The position numbers and the translations under genes were made by a program. Positions 35,589 through 44,875 of a stretch of DNA of 64,000 nucleotides are shown here, in pieces (within the stretch, counting starts at the first letter, position 1; each line of letters starts with the position of its first letter). The DNA is from Alphaproteobacteria bacterium MarineAlpha11_Bin1 (GTDB taxonomy: Bacteria; Pseudomonadota; Alphaproteobacteria; MPNO01; UBA830), in the NCBI GenBank assembly GCA_002937455.1, contig PTJZ01000003.1, forward strand, positions 186,001-250,000, given 5' to 3'. A model generated the notes under the pieces. The model saw nothing but the letters and a program-made list of their open reading frames with translations, ran no database searches and had not been told where the DNA came from.

Positions 35589-37550
35589 CTAAGTAAAGAC
35601 CAAGCTAAGATCGGGGATTGCAATCAACAAGATTGTTACCAGAAGCATAACGAATGCAAATGGCATCGCTCCCAGAAAAATCTGGTTCAATGTTATCCGG
35701 TCGTCATTCAAAGTAGATTTCACAACATAGCACGTGATTCCTAATGGAGGGGTTAGCAACCCAATTTCAACGGCAATCACCGTTACAACCCCGAACCAAA
35801 TCGGATCCCCGCCAAACATTGCAAGAGACGGAAGCGCCAACGGCAAAATGATTAGCATAATTGAGATGGAGTCGAGGATCATGCCAAGCAAAATCAAAAT
35901 TAATACATAGGCGATTATAAAAAGGGTATAGCTGTCCCCCACAAAACCTCCCATCTGCTGCGGTAAACCGGATAGCGCTAGCATGCGCGAATAAATATTT
36001 GCGGCAAGAATTAGAAATAGAATGGACACCGTGATGTGGCCCGTTTCCACAAGGACTCCCCAAAGCGTCTTCCAGTCCAGTTTTCGTCTGATGAGTCCAA
36101 TCAAAAGCGCACCAAATGCACCTGCCGCGCCTGCTTCAGTAGGAGTGAATATACCACCATAAATTCCACCGATCACCAGAACCATGAGACTGAAAATCGG
36201 AAAAAGTTTTAGTAACGCTGATCTACTCGACTCGTCACCATTCGTCTGGTCTTGCATCACTTTGACGTCACCTACCCACTCCGGTTTCCAAGTAGCCATG
36301 CCAAGTATGACAAGGGCAAAGGCGACCGCGAGGATAAGCCCGGGGATTAAGGCTGCAATAAACAAAACGCCAACTGACTGTTCCGCAATAAAGGCGTATA
36401 CAATAAAAAGAAGACTCGGCGGTATCAGCATCCCGAGAACAGAAGAGCCAGCCACTACACCCACAGAAAATCGTGCCGTATATCCTTGCGCCATCATTTC
36501 CGGCGTAGCGACACGGGTGAACGCGGCCGCGGATGCGATAGAGGAACCTGTAATCGCAGCAAATACGGCGTTTGCTGCGACTGTGGCTATCCCGAGCCCT
36601 CCCCGAACCCGTCTAAGCGCCCATCGAGCCACTTGGAAGGTATCCTTACCGACGTCGGTCGCGGCCACAAGTAATCCCATCAGCACAAAAAGCGGAACCA
36701 CACCAAAAAAGTAGTTCTTCATATATTCCGCACCGGCCTGCGGTAACATTCTTTCAGCGATAACGGTGTTTCCCTTCATCAACCAGATGCCGCAAAAACC
36801 GAGGACTATTAAAGCAATTCCGATAGGCATTCCTGCATAAATCAGGATTAACATGAAGATTATGGACAGAATTCCGATTTGCGCATTTGAGAGATCGGCG
36901 GATGTAAGCCAGTATATAATGATGGCAAACCCCGCCAACCCTAACAGCCAACCGTAGCCTCCCTTTACACCCTCAACGCCGGCTAAGCCCTTACGAAAAG
37001 TTCGGCCTGCTCCAGAAACCTCTCGGATGAAGCGCAAAAGAAATTCGATACTGGTTGCAATTCCGCCAACCAGCAAAATTAAATAAAACGGCCACACGAT
37101 AAAGGTAACCACACCGGGCACGCCAGCAATCTCGTCTTCGGCCCATGCATCCGAAAACTCACCCCAAAACCCTTGGGCCATAATAAGAAAAACAACTATC
37201 CCAAATAAATTGAAAATAGCATTGAATACACGCCCCGCGAAGGGACGCTTAATTTCAAGCCATTCAATCAGTAGTTCTGCACGAATGAACTTCCCTGCAT
37301 GCAGGGTATTCGCAAGTTGTAAATAAATTGTACCGGAAATAGAAAAAGCGATTATTTCAGGAACGCCATTCAGCGGATGGTTAAGAACATTCCGGGCGAA
37401 AATATCGGCGCAGATGATCAGCATCATACCGAACACCCACAGGGTGCCGACACTATTCATCAAATTAGTAAGGCTGATGAAAAGGCGAACAGGCAGACCG
37501 ATCACCGTCTCTCTACCCGATCCGTCACCCGCCTGAGCGGGGTCTGTCAC
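35589..37550 (-). CDS. TRAP transporter, fused small and large permease (DctQ-DctM)
   Basis: 653 residues. The first about 180 residues form the four-helix DctQ part (ADIFARNVLNHPLNGVPEI is a typical signature). After a linker with one or two helices, the DctM part runs from about 225 to the end, with GMPIGIALIVLG and FTPTEAGAAGAFGALLIG. It imports an organic anion with sodium, using the binding protein encoded 25 bases upstream. Fused QM proteins are known in several TRAP groups. Confidence 0.92.
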   Translation of the reverse strand: MTDPAQAGDGSGRETVIGLPVRLFISLTNLMNSVGTLWVFGMMLIICADIFARNVLNHPLNGVPEIIAFSISGTIYLQLANTLHAGKFIRAELLIEWLEIKRPFAGRVFNAIFNLFGIVVFLIMAQGFWGEFSDAWAEDEIAGVPGVVTFIVWPFYLILLVGGIATSIEFLLRFIREVSGAGRTFRKGLAGVEGVKGGYGWLLGLAGFAIIIYWLTSADLSNAQIGILSIIFMLILIYAGMPIGIALIVLGFCGIWLMKGNTVIAERMLPQAGAEYMKNYFFGVVPLFVLMGLLVAATDVGKDTFQVARWALRRVRGGLGIATVAANAVFAAITGSSIASAAAFTRVATPEMMAQGYTARFSVGVVAGSSVLGMLIPPSLLFIVYAFIAEQSVGVLFIAALIPGLILAVAFALVILGMATWKPEWVGDVKVMQDQTNGDESSRSALLKLFPIFSLMVLVIGGIYGGIFTPTEAGAAGAFGALLIGLIRRKLDWKTLWGVLVETGHITVSILFLILAANIYSRMLALSGLPQQMGGFVGDSYTLFIIAYVLILILLGMILDSISIMLIILPLALPSLAMFGGDPIWFGVVTVIAVEIGLLTPPLGITCYVVKSTLNDDRITLNQIFLGAMPFAFVMLLVTILLIAIPDLSLVFT

Positions 37551-37575
37551 CCGCTAAGTCCGTTAGAAGGTCCGA

Positions 37576-38655
37576 TCAGAGGCCTTCGTCCCAGTTCCGT
37601 AATGGTTTGGCACCCGACGCTCGCGCAACATCCATAAAGGTTTTCATTACTACCCTCGCAGGAATACCTTTCTTTTCGTTCGCATCTACCCATTCCTTGG
37701 CAAGGTTCGGCATCGCAGCTGCCCAGCTACGGCGTTCCGCCGCCGGCAGGGTAGTAACGATAGCTCCCTGTTTGGCCATTAGTTTAAGGAATAAACCGGC
37801 TTTTTTCTCAATGATTGCCGCCTGTTTCGAGGAATACTCGCCGCCAAGCTTCATAAAAATATCTTGCATGTAAGCTGGCAGGGAATTCCAAGTGTCCTTG
37901 TTCATCGTGATGGCACCGGATATCGGCCCTCCCATATCAACTACTGTCACGTACTTGCCCACTTCGTGGAGCTTAAAAGGAAACATCCCGGTCGTAATCG
38001 AGATACCGCCGTCAGCTACACCGGTTTTCACACCGTTATAGTACACCGGCAGGCCACCATTTACTGCAACTGCGCCGGTTCCCCTTACCCAACCAGCAAG
38101 TGCGTCAGGAGCATACAATTTTCTACCTTTAAGATCCGCAACTGATTTCACCGGGAATTTGGTGAAAATGTTGTATGTATCGGCGACTTGGATACCAAGA
38201 TAAACTTGATTGTGCCTATCCCAGGCCTTTTTCATCGCTGCCACGTCTTTATGTAGCTTCTCACCGATTGAATTCAGAACCTTTACATCCCCTGTCACAA
38301 ACGGAGCGTAGAATGATACGTTCATTAACGGCATTTTAATCGGCTCCCAGAGAGTGCCGACCCAGCCTAAATCAGCCAGCCCGTTCTGTACGCCTTCGAG
38401 AGTGTTCTTGAAATTATAAAGCGCTCCAGCATATGCTTGAGTCCATTTGATACTGTCCCCCTTACCGGCCGAAGCTACCCGAGACATTGACTGCGGGACC
38501 ACGTGATCTTTTATAACTTGAACCCAAGGGACTATGGGCGGATGACTCGATCCTGCCGTTAACTTAAATGTTTTAGCTGTAGTCCCCGAAACACCCAGTA
38601 ATACCATAACGCTGGTGGCGATCGCCCCCGCAGCAAGTGTTTTCGTTAATGACAT
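37576..38655 (-). CDS. TRAP transporter substrate-binding protein (DctP family)
   Basis: 359 residues from the ATG at 38655, which has GGAGAGG upstream; an ORF start at 38697 is less likely. A signal peptide (MSLTKTLAAGAIATS..., cleavage near TTA) precedes the DctP fold. LKGRKLYAPDALAGWVRGTGA is the substrate-clamp region; the Arg of RGTGA is in the usual carboxylate-binding position. It delivers a carboxylate to the fused permease. Ligand unknown. Confidence 0.9.
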   Translation of the reverse strand: MSLTKTLAAGAIATSVMVLLGVSGTTAKTFKLTAGSSHPPIVPWVQVIKDHVVPQSMSRVASAGKGDSIKWTQAYAGALYNFKNTLEGVQNGLADLGWVGTLWEPIKMPLMNVSFYAPFVTGDVKVLNSIGEKLHKDVAAMKKAWDRHNQVYLGIQVADTYNIFTKFPVKSVADLKGRKLYAPDALAGWVRGTGAVAVNGGLPVYYNGVKTGVADGGISITTGMFPFKLHEVGKYVTVVDMGGPISGAITMNKDTWNSLPAYMQDIFMKLGGEYSSKQAAIIEKKAGLFLKLMAKQGAIVTTLPAAERRSWAAAMPNLAKEWVDANEKKGIPARVVMKTFMDVARASGAKPLRNWDEGL

Positions 38656-38810
38656 TTTAATGCTACCTCTCCTGAACATTTTATAAGACGTTTGCACGTC
38701 GCTCTTTTATTCACATAATTATTATTAGAATGTTCTTCTAAAGCCAAGCGCTTAACGGACATAGCAAACGGACCATAAATTATGCTGAGTTACGGGAGTT
38801 ACAGGTATTC

Positions 38811-39011
38811 CTAACACGTTGAGAAGAAAGGCACTGTAAAGTTAGGGACTACCGCGTGGGTGATTTCACCAATGGCGATATTCTTATTACGATCGACAAA
38901 ATTGAAAATGGTGTGGAATTGGCAATCTAAGAGATCAATGCCCTTACCGACGCGCGTTACTCTCGACGTACGTGTTCCGGACCGGGAACAACGATCTAGT
39001 ATTCTTTTCAC
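38811..39011 (-). CDS. Possible small ORF or thioesterase-like remnant with a strong ribosome site
   Basis: 66 codons from a GTG at 39011, with a perfect AGGAGGT (39021-39027) at 9-base spacing. The product is basic. Its second half, IFNFVDRNKNIAIGEITHAVV, resembles the end of hotdog thioesterases of the fluoroacetyl-CoA type (D...IGEGTH..VV), suggesting a gene reduced by internal deletion. It could equally be a genuine short protein or a chance frame. It lies between the TRAP operon promoter and the DUF2817 gene. Confidence 0.3.
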   Translation of the reverse strand: MKRILDRCSRSGTRTSRVTRVGKGIDLLDCQFHTIFNFVDRNKNIAIGEITHAVVPNFTVPFFSTC

Positions 39012-39194
39012 GATCCGATTACCTCCTATGTCGTAACGCCGATGGCACTCGGCGTTGACCGTTGTATTATACGACGGAATAGCCACCCGTTTTGTACATA
39101 CGATAAGATTATCGGTACTTCTAATACACCGGTAAATAGTGGCCGATTTCGGTCTGCTGGACAGCGGCAACCGGTTTGGTCATGTTCTGCTGAA

Positions 39195-40289
39195 ATGTTC
39201 ATATCGCATTATTTTCCCACAGACTACGAAGACGGCCGGACTAAATTTAGGGCGGCTGCAGAGAAGGCGAATGCTGATTTGCACGTTTACGGTGCTAACG
39301 TTAGGGGCCCCGAGGGCAATGCAGTCACGACCGATGTAGCCCTAATTGGCCAAAAAGACGCTCCATACGTTCTGCTATGTAACTCGGCGACTCACGGCGT
39401 CGAGGGCTTTTGCGGGTCTGGAATATTTTCGGGGTTTCTCGACAGTGGAGAGACGCAAATCCTACCGAGAAAAATACGCTTGGTATTCATTCATGCCCTC
39501 AATTGCCATGGCTACGCTTGGCTCCGGAGAGTTACGGAAGAGAACGTGGATCTAAATCGAAACTTCATCGACCACAACCAGCCCCCTCCAAGGAACACGG
39601 AGTATAGCAAACTTCATCCATTCATTCTGCCAGATGTCTGGGATGCGAGGACCATTTCTAAATCTACCGAAGAACTAGAGAGCTATGCCTCAAAGACCTC
39701 AACGTTCAAATTACAATCAGTCCTGACTGGTGGCCAATACGACCATCCTGATGGGATTTTCTATGGCGGACGGAAGCCAACCAAATCTCATAGACGGTTT
39801 ATGGAAATAGTTGAAAATCACGTCGTCGGCGCGGAACACATTCTTTTTCTCGATTGGCATACGGGGCTTGGCCCGTATGGCACCGGCGAACTTATAGGAA
39901 TGACCCGACCAGGCAGCCATCATGGAGATCGAGTTAATAATTGGTTTAGTCACGGCCTTGAGGCCCCCTCAGAAGGCCAATCTCCGTCTGCGCCACTGAC
40001 GGGAACGATCGGATCGGGCCTACGCCGATTTTTTGCGGAGACAGAGACCGAAATTACCAGTCTAACCGTCGAATTCGGTACCTATCCAGTTCGCGACGTT
40101 CTGATGCCGCTAATCGCAGACAATTGGCTTCACGCAAAGGGAAACCTTGAGAGCGATCAAGGTCGTTCGATTAAGAAACAGATCCGGAAAGCCCTCTTTC
40201 CCGACGAGGCCGACTGGAAAGAGCTTGTCTGGGTCCGCGGACGTCAGATTCTACGGCGAGGGATTCGAGGTCTAGCAACACTGGAATAA
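39195..40289 (+). CDS. DUF2817 family protein (M14 carboxypeptidase-like)
   Basis: 364 residues from the ATG at 39195; the frame opens at 39042 without family support. The zinc carboxypeptidase layout is visible: H-x-x-E in ATHGVEG (His67, Glu70), NVDLNRNF, and a later His in FLDWHTGLG. The likely base Glu lies in LTVEFGTYP. DUF2817 proteins are uncharacterised members of the M14 peptidase clan; the substrate may be a peptide or an acylated amino acid. It is monocistronic as far as can be seen. Confidence 0.85.
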   Translation: MFISHYFPTDYEDGRTKFRAAAEKANADLHVYGANVRGPEGNAVTTDVALIGQKDAPYVLLCNSATHGVEGFCGSGIFSGFLDSGETQILPRKIRLVFIHALNCHGYAWLRRVTEENVDLNRNFIDHNQPPPRNTEYSKLHPFILPDVWDARTISKSTEELESYASKTSTFKLQSVLTGGQYDHPDGIFYGGRKPTKSHRRFMEIVENHVVGAEHILFLDWHTGLGPYGTGELIGMTRPGSHHGDRVNNWFSHGLEAPSEGQSPSAPLTGTIGSGLRRFFAETETEITSLTVEFGTYPVRDVLMPLIADNWLHAKGNLESDQGRSIKKQIRKALFPDEADWKELVWVRGRQILRRGIRGLATLE

Positions 40290-40373
40290 TGGAAGAGAAA
40301 AAACTTTGGGCTTCTCCGCCCGCATGCCCAACCAATCAGGCATTGCGATGATAAAATATTCATATAGCCCGCT

Positions 40374-40682
40374 CTAATGGGTCCAATTTTTTTTCCTGCT
40401 GTGAGCAAAATTATCTGAATAGGATTTTAGCTTGATCTTCCGTGGTCTCGGCTGGCTGACCTGGTAATGGAGCCCTTTTCTCTCGCAAAAGGCAATCGCG
40501 TCCTCCTGACTGGAAAACCGCATTTTTATTTGATTACGCGTATCCCCCTGACCAACCCAGCCCATCAAGCTATCGTTCCTTGGCTTTGCACCTGGCTCGA
40601 ATTCAACAACCCAATCTCGTGATTTGGCTCGACCAGACTGCATTGCATTTTTTCGGGGTTTGTAAATACGGACCTTCAACAT
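40374..40682 (-). CDS. NADH:ubiquinone oxidoreductase accessory subunit, NDUFS4-like
   Basis: 102 residues from the ATG at 40682, which has CAGGAA upstream. The family signatures are clear: VRIYKPRKNAMQSGRAKSRD, SLMGWVGQGDTRNQI, FSSQEDAIAFCERKGL and the ending YSDNFAHSRKKNWTH. This ETC complex I subunit is an 18-kDa-type accessory subunit known in Alphaproteobacteria and mitochondria, attached to the peripheral arm near the NADH module. The gene stands apart from any nuo operon, as is usual. Confidence 0.93.
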   Translation of the reverse strand: MLKVRIYKPRKNAMQSGRAKSRDWVVEFEPGAKPRNDSLMGWVGQGDTRNQIKMRFSSQEDAIAFCERKGLHYQVSQPRPRKIKLKSYSDNFAHSRKKNWTH

Positions 40683-40861
40683 GAAAATTTCCTGATGGTG
40701 TAAACGCCACGGATAATTGGCGTTATAGGGCTCACTCGATTGCAACTTCTGATCTAACTCGCTAAAACTCTTTTCAACCTTTAAAAAATCGGACTAGAGT
40801 TAAGTATTAGGTATGTCCGCCTAATTGGGGTTGTCCACCTTATCATAATCAGAGAGGCATC

Positions 40862-41905
40862 ATGACTGTTTTTTCTAAGTTTGCGCTTGCTGGAGCGGTA
40901 CTCGGTACCGCTGCAATGCTTGCACCTCCCGCCCAATCACAAGGCTTTGACTTCGCGGGCAAACAAATAAAATTTGTAATCGGTTTCGGCTTTGGTGGAA
41001 CCTACGGGAAATACTCCAGAATGTTCGCGGAGCATCTGAAAAATCATATCCCTGGAAAGCCAAACATTATTGTTGAGTCCCGCCCGGGTGCTGGTGGCCT
41101 CAAAGCTGCTAATTATGCCGCCAAGGCCATGCCAGCGAATGGTCTAAACTACCTCGTCCCGCCAGATAGCGCAGTCGTCGTCCAACTGATGCGTCCCAAA
41201 AAGGCGAAGTTTGACATGAGTAAATTCACTTGGATCGGCTCGGCAAACCAAACTAATGTCATCCTGGTCGTGAGATCCGATACCGGGGTCAAGACTTGGA
41301 AGGATATGCGGAATATATCTGTCCCGATGGGATCCACAGGTCTTGCCTCAACCTCAACTATAATGCCAGGCTTGGTCAATAACATGCTGGGTACGAAGAT
41401 GAAGATCGTAACCGGCTACAAGGGATCCTCAAAAACCGGCTTGTCGGTAGAACAGGGCGAAAACCGCGGCGCAGCCTTTAACTGGCTTTTCTGGAAATCC
41501 AAATACGAGCGTTGGTTCAAAGGTGACAAACCGTATGCACGTGCAGTTCTTCAACTTGGCCATTTTAAGGACCCGGAACTGCCAAATGTTCCAATGATGA
41601 AGGAAGTTACTGATAAAAAATATCACGATGTCCTCAACTTCATCGGATCACTTGGTCTAATCGGGAGGGGCGTAGCTGCGCCTCCCGGAACGCCAAAGGA
41701 AGCTATCAAGGTCCTACAAACCGCCTGGGAAAAGATGGTCAAGGACCCAGCTTTCTTGGCCGATGCGAAAAAGCGGAAACTACGTGTAATTCCCGCAAAT
41801 GCGGCGACTATCCAAAAAGTGGTTAACGACGCAATCGCCAATACAAGCCCTGAGGTCGTGAAAAGAGCCTCAAAGCTCTCTTATGAAGGTGCAGCAAAAC
41901 TCTGA
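40862..41905 (+). CDS. Tripartite tricarboxylate transporter binding protein (TctC/Bug family)
   Basis: 347 residues with a signal peptide ending near AQSQG. The Bug fold is seen in FVIGFGFGGTYGKYSRMFAE, IIVESRPGAGGLKAANYAA and PPGTPKEAIKVLQTAWEKM. It binds a carboxylate in the periplasm. No tctA/tctB membrane genes are nearby; orphan Bug proteins are common. A clear terminator follows at 41926. An AGAGAGG ribosome site precedes the ATG. Confidence 0.9.
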   Translation: MTVFSKFALAGAVLGTAAMLAPPAQSQGFDFAGKQIKFVIGFGFGGTYGKYSRMFAEHLKNHIPGKPNIIVESRPGAGGLKAANYAAKAMPANGLNYLVPPDSAVVVQLMRPKKAKFDMSKFTWIGSANQTNVILVVRSDTGVKTWKDMRNISVPMGSTGLASTSTIMPGLVNNMLGTKMKIVTGYKGSSKTGLSVEQGENRGAAFNWLFWKSKYERWFKGDKPYARAVLQLGHFKDPELPNVPMMKEVTDKKYHDVLNFIGSLGLIGRGVAAPPGTPKEAIKVLQTAWEKMVKDPAFLADAKKRKLRVIPANAATIQKVVNDAIANTSPEVVKRASKLSYEGAAKL

Positions 41906-41925
41906 GGGCGGTGATCAGAAACAAC

Positions 41926-41962
41926 AAAAAACGGCCTCTCCATTCTAGGAGAGGCCGTTTTT
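41926..41962 (+). terminator. Rho-independent terminator after the TctC gene
   Basis: ACGGCCTCTCC and GGAGAGGCCGT form an 11-bp GC-rich stem with loop ATTCTA, flanked by A-run and T-run (TTTTTC). It ends the tctC-like transcript 20 bases after the stop and could work in both directions. Confidence 0.93.
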
Positions 41963-42000
41963 CTGTAGACGGCGTTATTTCTGGGGATATTTTAAAAGCC

Positions 42001-43158
42001 ATGACAAATTACAAATACAATTCCGCCGACAATCACATCGACCAACGCTGGATCCCGGCTAAACTTTGGCAGGATCGTGTTGCCGAGAAATTCAGGACAG
42101 CAGCACCGAAAGTCGTCGAAAATAATGGTGTTTGGGTTTGGGAATGGGAAGGTCGGGTATTTAGTGGTCGGGATGGTGGCGCAGCGGACAGCCCTGATAA
42201 CCGAAAAGCGTTGGAGGATTATTACGGTGAATACGCCAATGACATACCCGATGGCGCCCTGCCGCCGGCGGACCCCGACATAATTCTGAAGCACATGGAC
42301 ATGGCCGGGATATGGGCATACGTCGGCTACGCTTCGGTTCGCAAGTGGGAAATTCATGACCGCGCCCTTCGACATGAGGTGCACCGGGTCTACAATGACT
42401 GGATGATGGAATTAAACACCGTCAATCCAGATCGGCTTTTGATGCTACCGATCATGCCGGTATTCGAACCAGAAGCCGCAGTTGCGGAGCTGGAGAGAAT
42501 GAAGAAATCCGGCTGCAAAGCGATCGAATTTCCCGTTGCCGACATGGCCGAGGAAATCTGGCACGAATGTTGGGATCCATTCTGGTCCTCCTGTGAAGAT
42601 GGCAATGTGACTGTCTGTAGCCACATCGGTGACAGCGCGGGTGCCCCTTACCCGCCTACCGAACGTGGTGTGCGTATGGCGTATTTCTCTTGCGTGCCGT
42701 TTAGTGCCGCCAAGCCAATATCTCAGCTCGCTTATTCAGGAACACTCATGCGCCACCCAAAGTTGCGATATAATTATGGCGAATGCCGGGCCGGTTGGGG
42801 CCCTATGCTCTTACAATGGATGGATCGCCAGGCTGTTGAGCGGCCGGGCCTTTTTGCCGACACCGGACTAAAAGAAATGCCTAGCGAGTACGTTAAACGT
42901 CAGGTAACCATTACTTACGAAGAAGATTATGTGGCTGGAATGTTACTAAAACATCCGGACTCTGGTATGGCGGATATCCTAATGTGGGGAGCTGATTATC
43001 CTCACGGTCAGGGCGTATGGCCGAATGCTGATGAAGTAATGGAGAAAACATTCGTCGGCGTTGACCCTGAGATTCGAAAAAAAGTGGTATTCACCCGTTG
43101 TATGGAAATGTTTCAGCTTACCGGCCCAGATCCTGCTTCGATCTCTATCCAACTCTAA
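42001..43158 (+). CDS. Amidohydrolase family protein (COG2159)
   Basis: 385 residues from the ATG at 42001, chosen because the ORF opening at 41911 runs through the terminator. The metal-motif region reads SADNHIDQRWIP, with one His where others have H-x-H. Further barrel landmarks are PVFEPEAAVAELERM, VCSHIGDSAGAPYPP, YNYGECRAGW and LMWGADYPHGQGVWPNA, the last with the catalytic-type Asp. Relatives include decarboxylases of aromatic acids (ACMSD, gamma-resorcylate) and many uncharacterised proteins. A VOC protein gene follows after 60 bases. Confidence 0.85.
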   Translation: MTNYKYNSADNHIDQRWIPAKLWQDRVAEKFRTAAPKVVENNGVWVWEWEGRVFSGRDGGAADSPDNRKALEDYYGEYANDIPDGALPPADPDIILKHMDMAGIWAYVGYASVRKWEIHDRALRHEVHRVYNDWMMELNTVNPDRLLMLPIMPVFEPEAAVAELERMKKSGCKAIEFPVADMAEEIWHECWDPFWSSCEDGNVTVCSHIGDSAGAPYPPTERGVRMAYFSCVPFSAAKPISQLAYSGTLMRHPKLRYNYGECRAGWGPMLLQWMDRQAVERPGLFADTGLKEMPSEYVKRQVTITYEEDYVAGMLLKHPDSGMADILMWGADYPHGQGVWPNADEVMEKTFVGVDPEIRKKVVFTRCMEMFQLTGPDPASISIQL

Positions 43159-43218
43159 GGTCTATATACTAAAACAATTCAACCCTTCCCGAATCCTTGA
43201 TAAAAAAGGAGAAAGTTT

Positions 43219-43680
43219 ATGGCCAAATTACGTCACGTTGCGCTCTCGGTTCCAGACCCCGAAAAAGCAGCAGATTTCTATTGCGAGGCCTTCGATATGG
43301 AGCGCGTCGGCAAAACAAATTCCCCCCTCGCCCGGGGTTGTTATGTATCTGACGGAACTATCACCGTTGCATTATTGGATTATAAATCTGATGAATGGGC
43401 CGGTTATGTCGAGGGTGAAGACGAACGTGGCAAGGACTGGGAGGGTATTCACCATATGGGCTTCTGGGTTGATGACATCGAGGAGACCGAAAAAAAAATC
43501 GAAGCCGCCGGGGGGAAGTACTTTCAGGGGCGTCCTGATGAAGATGCACCAAATACATTTTATGAAATGAAATTCCGTGATCCCCACGGCGTAATCATTG
43601 ACTGCACCCATTTAGGTTGGGGCGGTTCCGTAAAGGATGTAGTTCCAGCTGGCAAAGAAAAATCTGGGAAAGACGATTAA
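43219..43680 (+). CDS. VOC-family (glyoxalase/dioxygenase fold) protein
   Basis: 153 residues with a strong AAGGAGAAAG ribosome site. The two beta-alpha-beta-beta-beta modules are seen in LRHVALSVPDPEKAADFY and HHMGFWVDDIEETEKKI; possible metal ligands are His7, His near 77 and a Glu in YEMKFRDPHG. Fold members include lactoylglutathione lyases and extradiol dioxygenases; the reaction here is not decidable. It is probably co-transcribed with the amidohydrolase gene. Confidence 0.88.
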   Translation: MAKLRHVALSVPDPEKAADFYCEAFDMERVGKTNSPLARGCYVSDGTITVALLDYKSDEWAGYVEGEDERGKDWEGIHHMGFWVDDIEETEKKIEAAGGKYFQGRPDEDAPNTFYEMKFRDPHGVIIDCTHLGWGGSVKDVVPAGKEKSGKDD

Positions 43681-43795
43681 CGTTGTAAGAAAAGGGCGCC
43701 GAGAGAAAAGCTGCTTGCAGGACCATCGATACAAATTTTTAATGAGCTGTATTCGAATAAGGCAACAATGACGAATTTAGGACGTTGCAGTGATA

Positions 43796-44038
43796 TTACC
43801 GCTTAGCTCTCATAATCGCATAAGCAGCTATCACAATAGCAATAGCTACAAGGGTCTGGCTGGATATTTTTTCTATCAAGACAACTAGATTATCGACTAC
43901 TGAATTGACGTACCAGCCTGAAGCCTCTCCCAACAATAAATAAACCAGAACAATAATAGCAACGACTGCTACGCCGGCCTCAACAAAACGGAAAACTATT
44001 CCACGGGCCGCAGTGAGAAATTCTGTTACCGCCTGCAT
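43796..44038 (-). CDS. Small two-helix membrane protein (tandem paralogue 2)
   Basis: 80 residues with two hydrophobic helices (about 20-40 and 58-76) separated by a short polar loop, and a positive C-terminus. It is clearly paralogous to the protein encoded just upstream at 44075-44305: AARG/SARG, a Glu at the head of helix 1, VVDN/VVGN in the loop and Arg at the end are shared in register. Function unknown; candidates include a pore, a holin-like or a scaffold protein. Same strand and 36 bases apart, so probably one transcript. Confidence 0.7.
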   Translation of the reverse strand: MQAVTEFLTAARGIVFRFVEAGVAVVAIIVLVYLLLGEASGWYVNSVVDNLVVLIEKISSQTLVAIAIVIAAYAIMRAKR

Positions 44039-44074
44039 CGATTTATTATCGTTGGGAGAGGGAGGTTAACTAAT

Positions 44075-44305
44075 TTAGCGGCGGAAGAGCCACAAAATTA
44101 CACCAAGGGAAATCAGGCCAACAAGACCTGCACTACCCAGTTCTTTAACAAGGGCGATAATATTACCGACCACGTCCCCTAAAAACGCCATGTTAGATCC
44201 GCCAACAAGTAGCGTCGCCACGATGGCTAGGGCTAGGAGCGCAATTCCGATCTCCGTTATGGATTTGATCGCGCCTCTCGCACTGTCAAACATTGTTTCC
44301 TCCAT
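44075..44305 (-). CDS. Small two-helix membrane protein (tandem paralogue 1)
   Basis: 76 residues: amphipathic N-terminal helix (FDSARGAIKSITEIG), hydrophobic helix (about 19-36), loop SNMAFLGDVVGN, and second hydrophobic helix ending WLFRR. A GGAGGAAACA ribosome site is encoded just upstream or within the first codons; Met5 (MFDSARG) is the more likely start, because GGAGGAAACA then lies at the right distance. The paralogue downstream supports both being real. A very AT-rich region lies upstream. Confidence 0.7.
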   Translation of the reverse strand: MEETMFDSARGAIKSITEIGIALLALAIVATLLVGGSNMAFLGDVVGNIIALVKELGSAGLVGLISLGVILWLFRR

Positions 44306-44329
44306 TTTTTTCTACAATGACATATTTGT

Positions 44330-44530
44330 TAAAACCGAATTTAACGAATCAATCCAGCATTAAAAAAAGATACCCCTAATTGAATATTGAATACTTCAAT
44401 AAAGAATCAAAAATTATAAAAACCAAATACGATAAAAATTAATTTATATTTAAATTTTTAAATCTAATAATTATCTTTTATTTAAATTATATTTTTTTTA
44501 TTTACTTTTATTAAAGTAATTTAAAATACC
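44330..44530. other. AT-rich island upstream of the small membrane protein pair
   Basis: About 200 bases made almost only of A and T, with long T and A runs near 44440-44530. No gene is present. It presumably contains the promoter of the minus-strand pair and may bind a nucleoid protein; no specific site was recognised. The region from 44531 to 44875 holds only one doubtful small ORF. Confidence 0.6.
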
Positions 44531-44641
44531 AGTCGGTGTGTCGCCAACTCTGGTTGTGTCCGTCCTACCAAAAGCCACAGCTACCAGCCATTTTTATCGA
44601 AAAATTTTTCCAGCAACGATACCCATCATCGATTATGAAAC

Positions 44642-44821
44642 CTAAATAACTACAACGTACGTTTCCAAAGCTATGAAGACATTTCCATCTTTAAACATAG
44701 TGTAGTGACTTGGTTTGGTATTTCTGGCCTTGGAAAAATCTGATGAGGTAATAGGAATACCAGAGAACACAGAGACGGCAGATAACTTGAATATTATCAA
44801 ACGAATACTTTTTTGCTTATT
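44642..44821 (-). CDS. Doubtful small ORF
   Basis: 59 residues from the ATG at 44821, with a hydrophobic stretch after MNKQKSIRLI that could pass for a signal segment. No homology is recognised and no clear ribosome site is seen, so this may be a chance frame. Confidence 0.2.
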   Translation of the reverse strand, partial: NKQKSIRLIIFKLSAVSVFSGIPITSSDFSKARNTKPSHYTMFKDGNVFIALETYVVVI

Positions 44822-44875
44822 CATAACACTGTCTATCAAACAATTAATTATGCTAGCGGCACTCCTCTGTAGATT

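Noticed and set aside
36184..36714. 176-codon plus-strand frame
   Set aside because: Shadow of the DctM coding strand with low-complexity Ala/Thr composition.
41911..42000. 30-residue N-terminal extension of the amidohydrolase
   Set aside because: It would be translated through a clear terminator hairpin.
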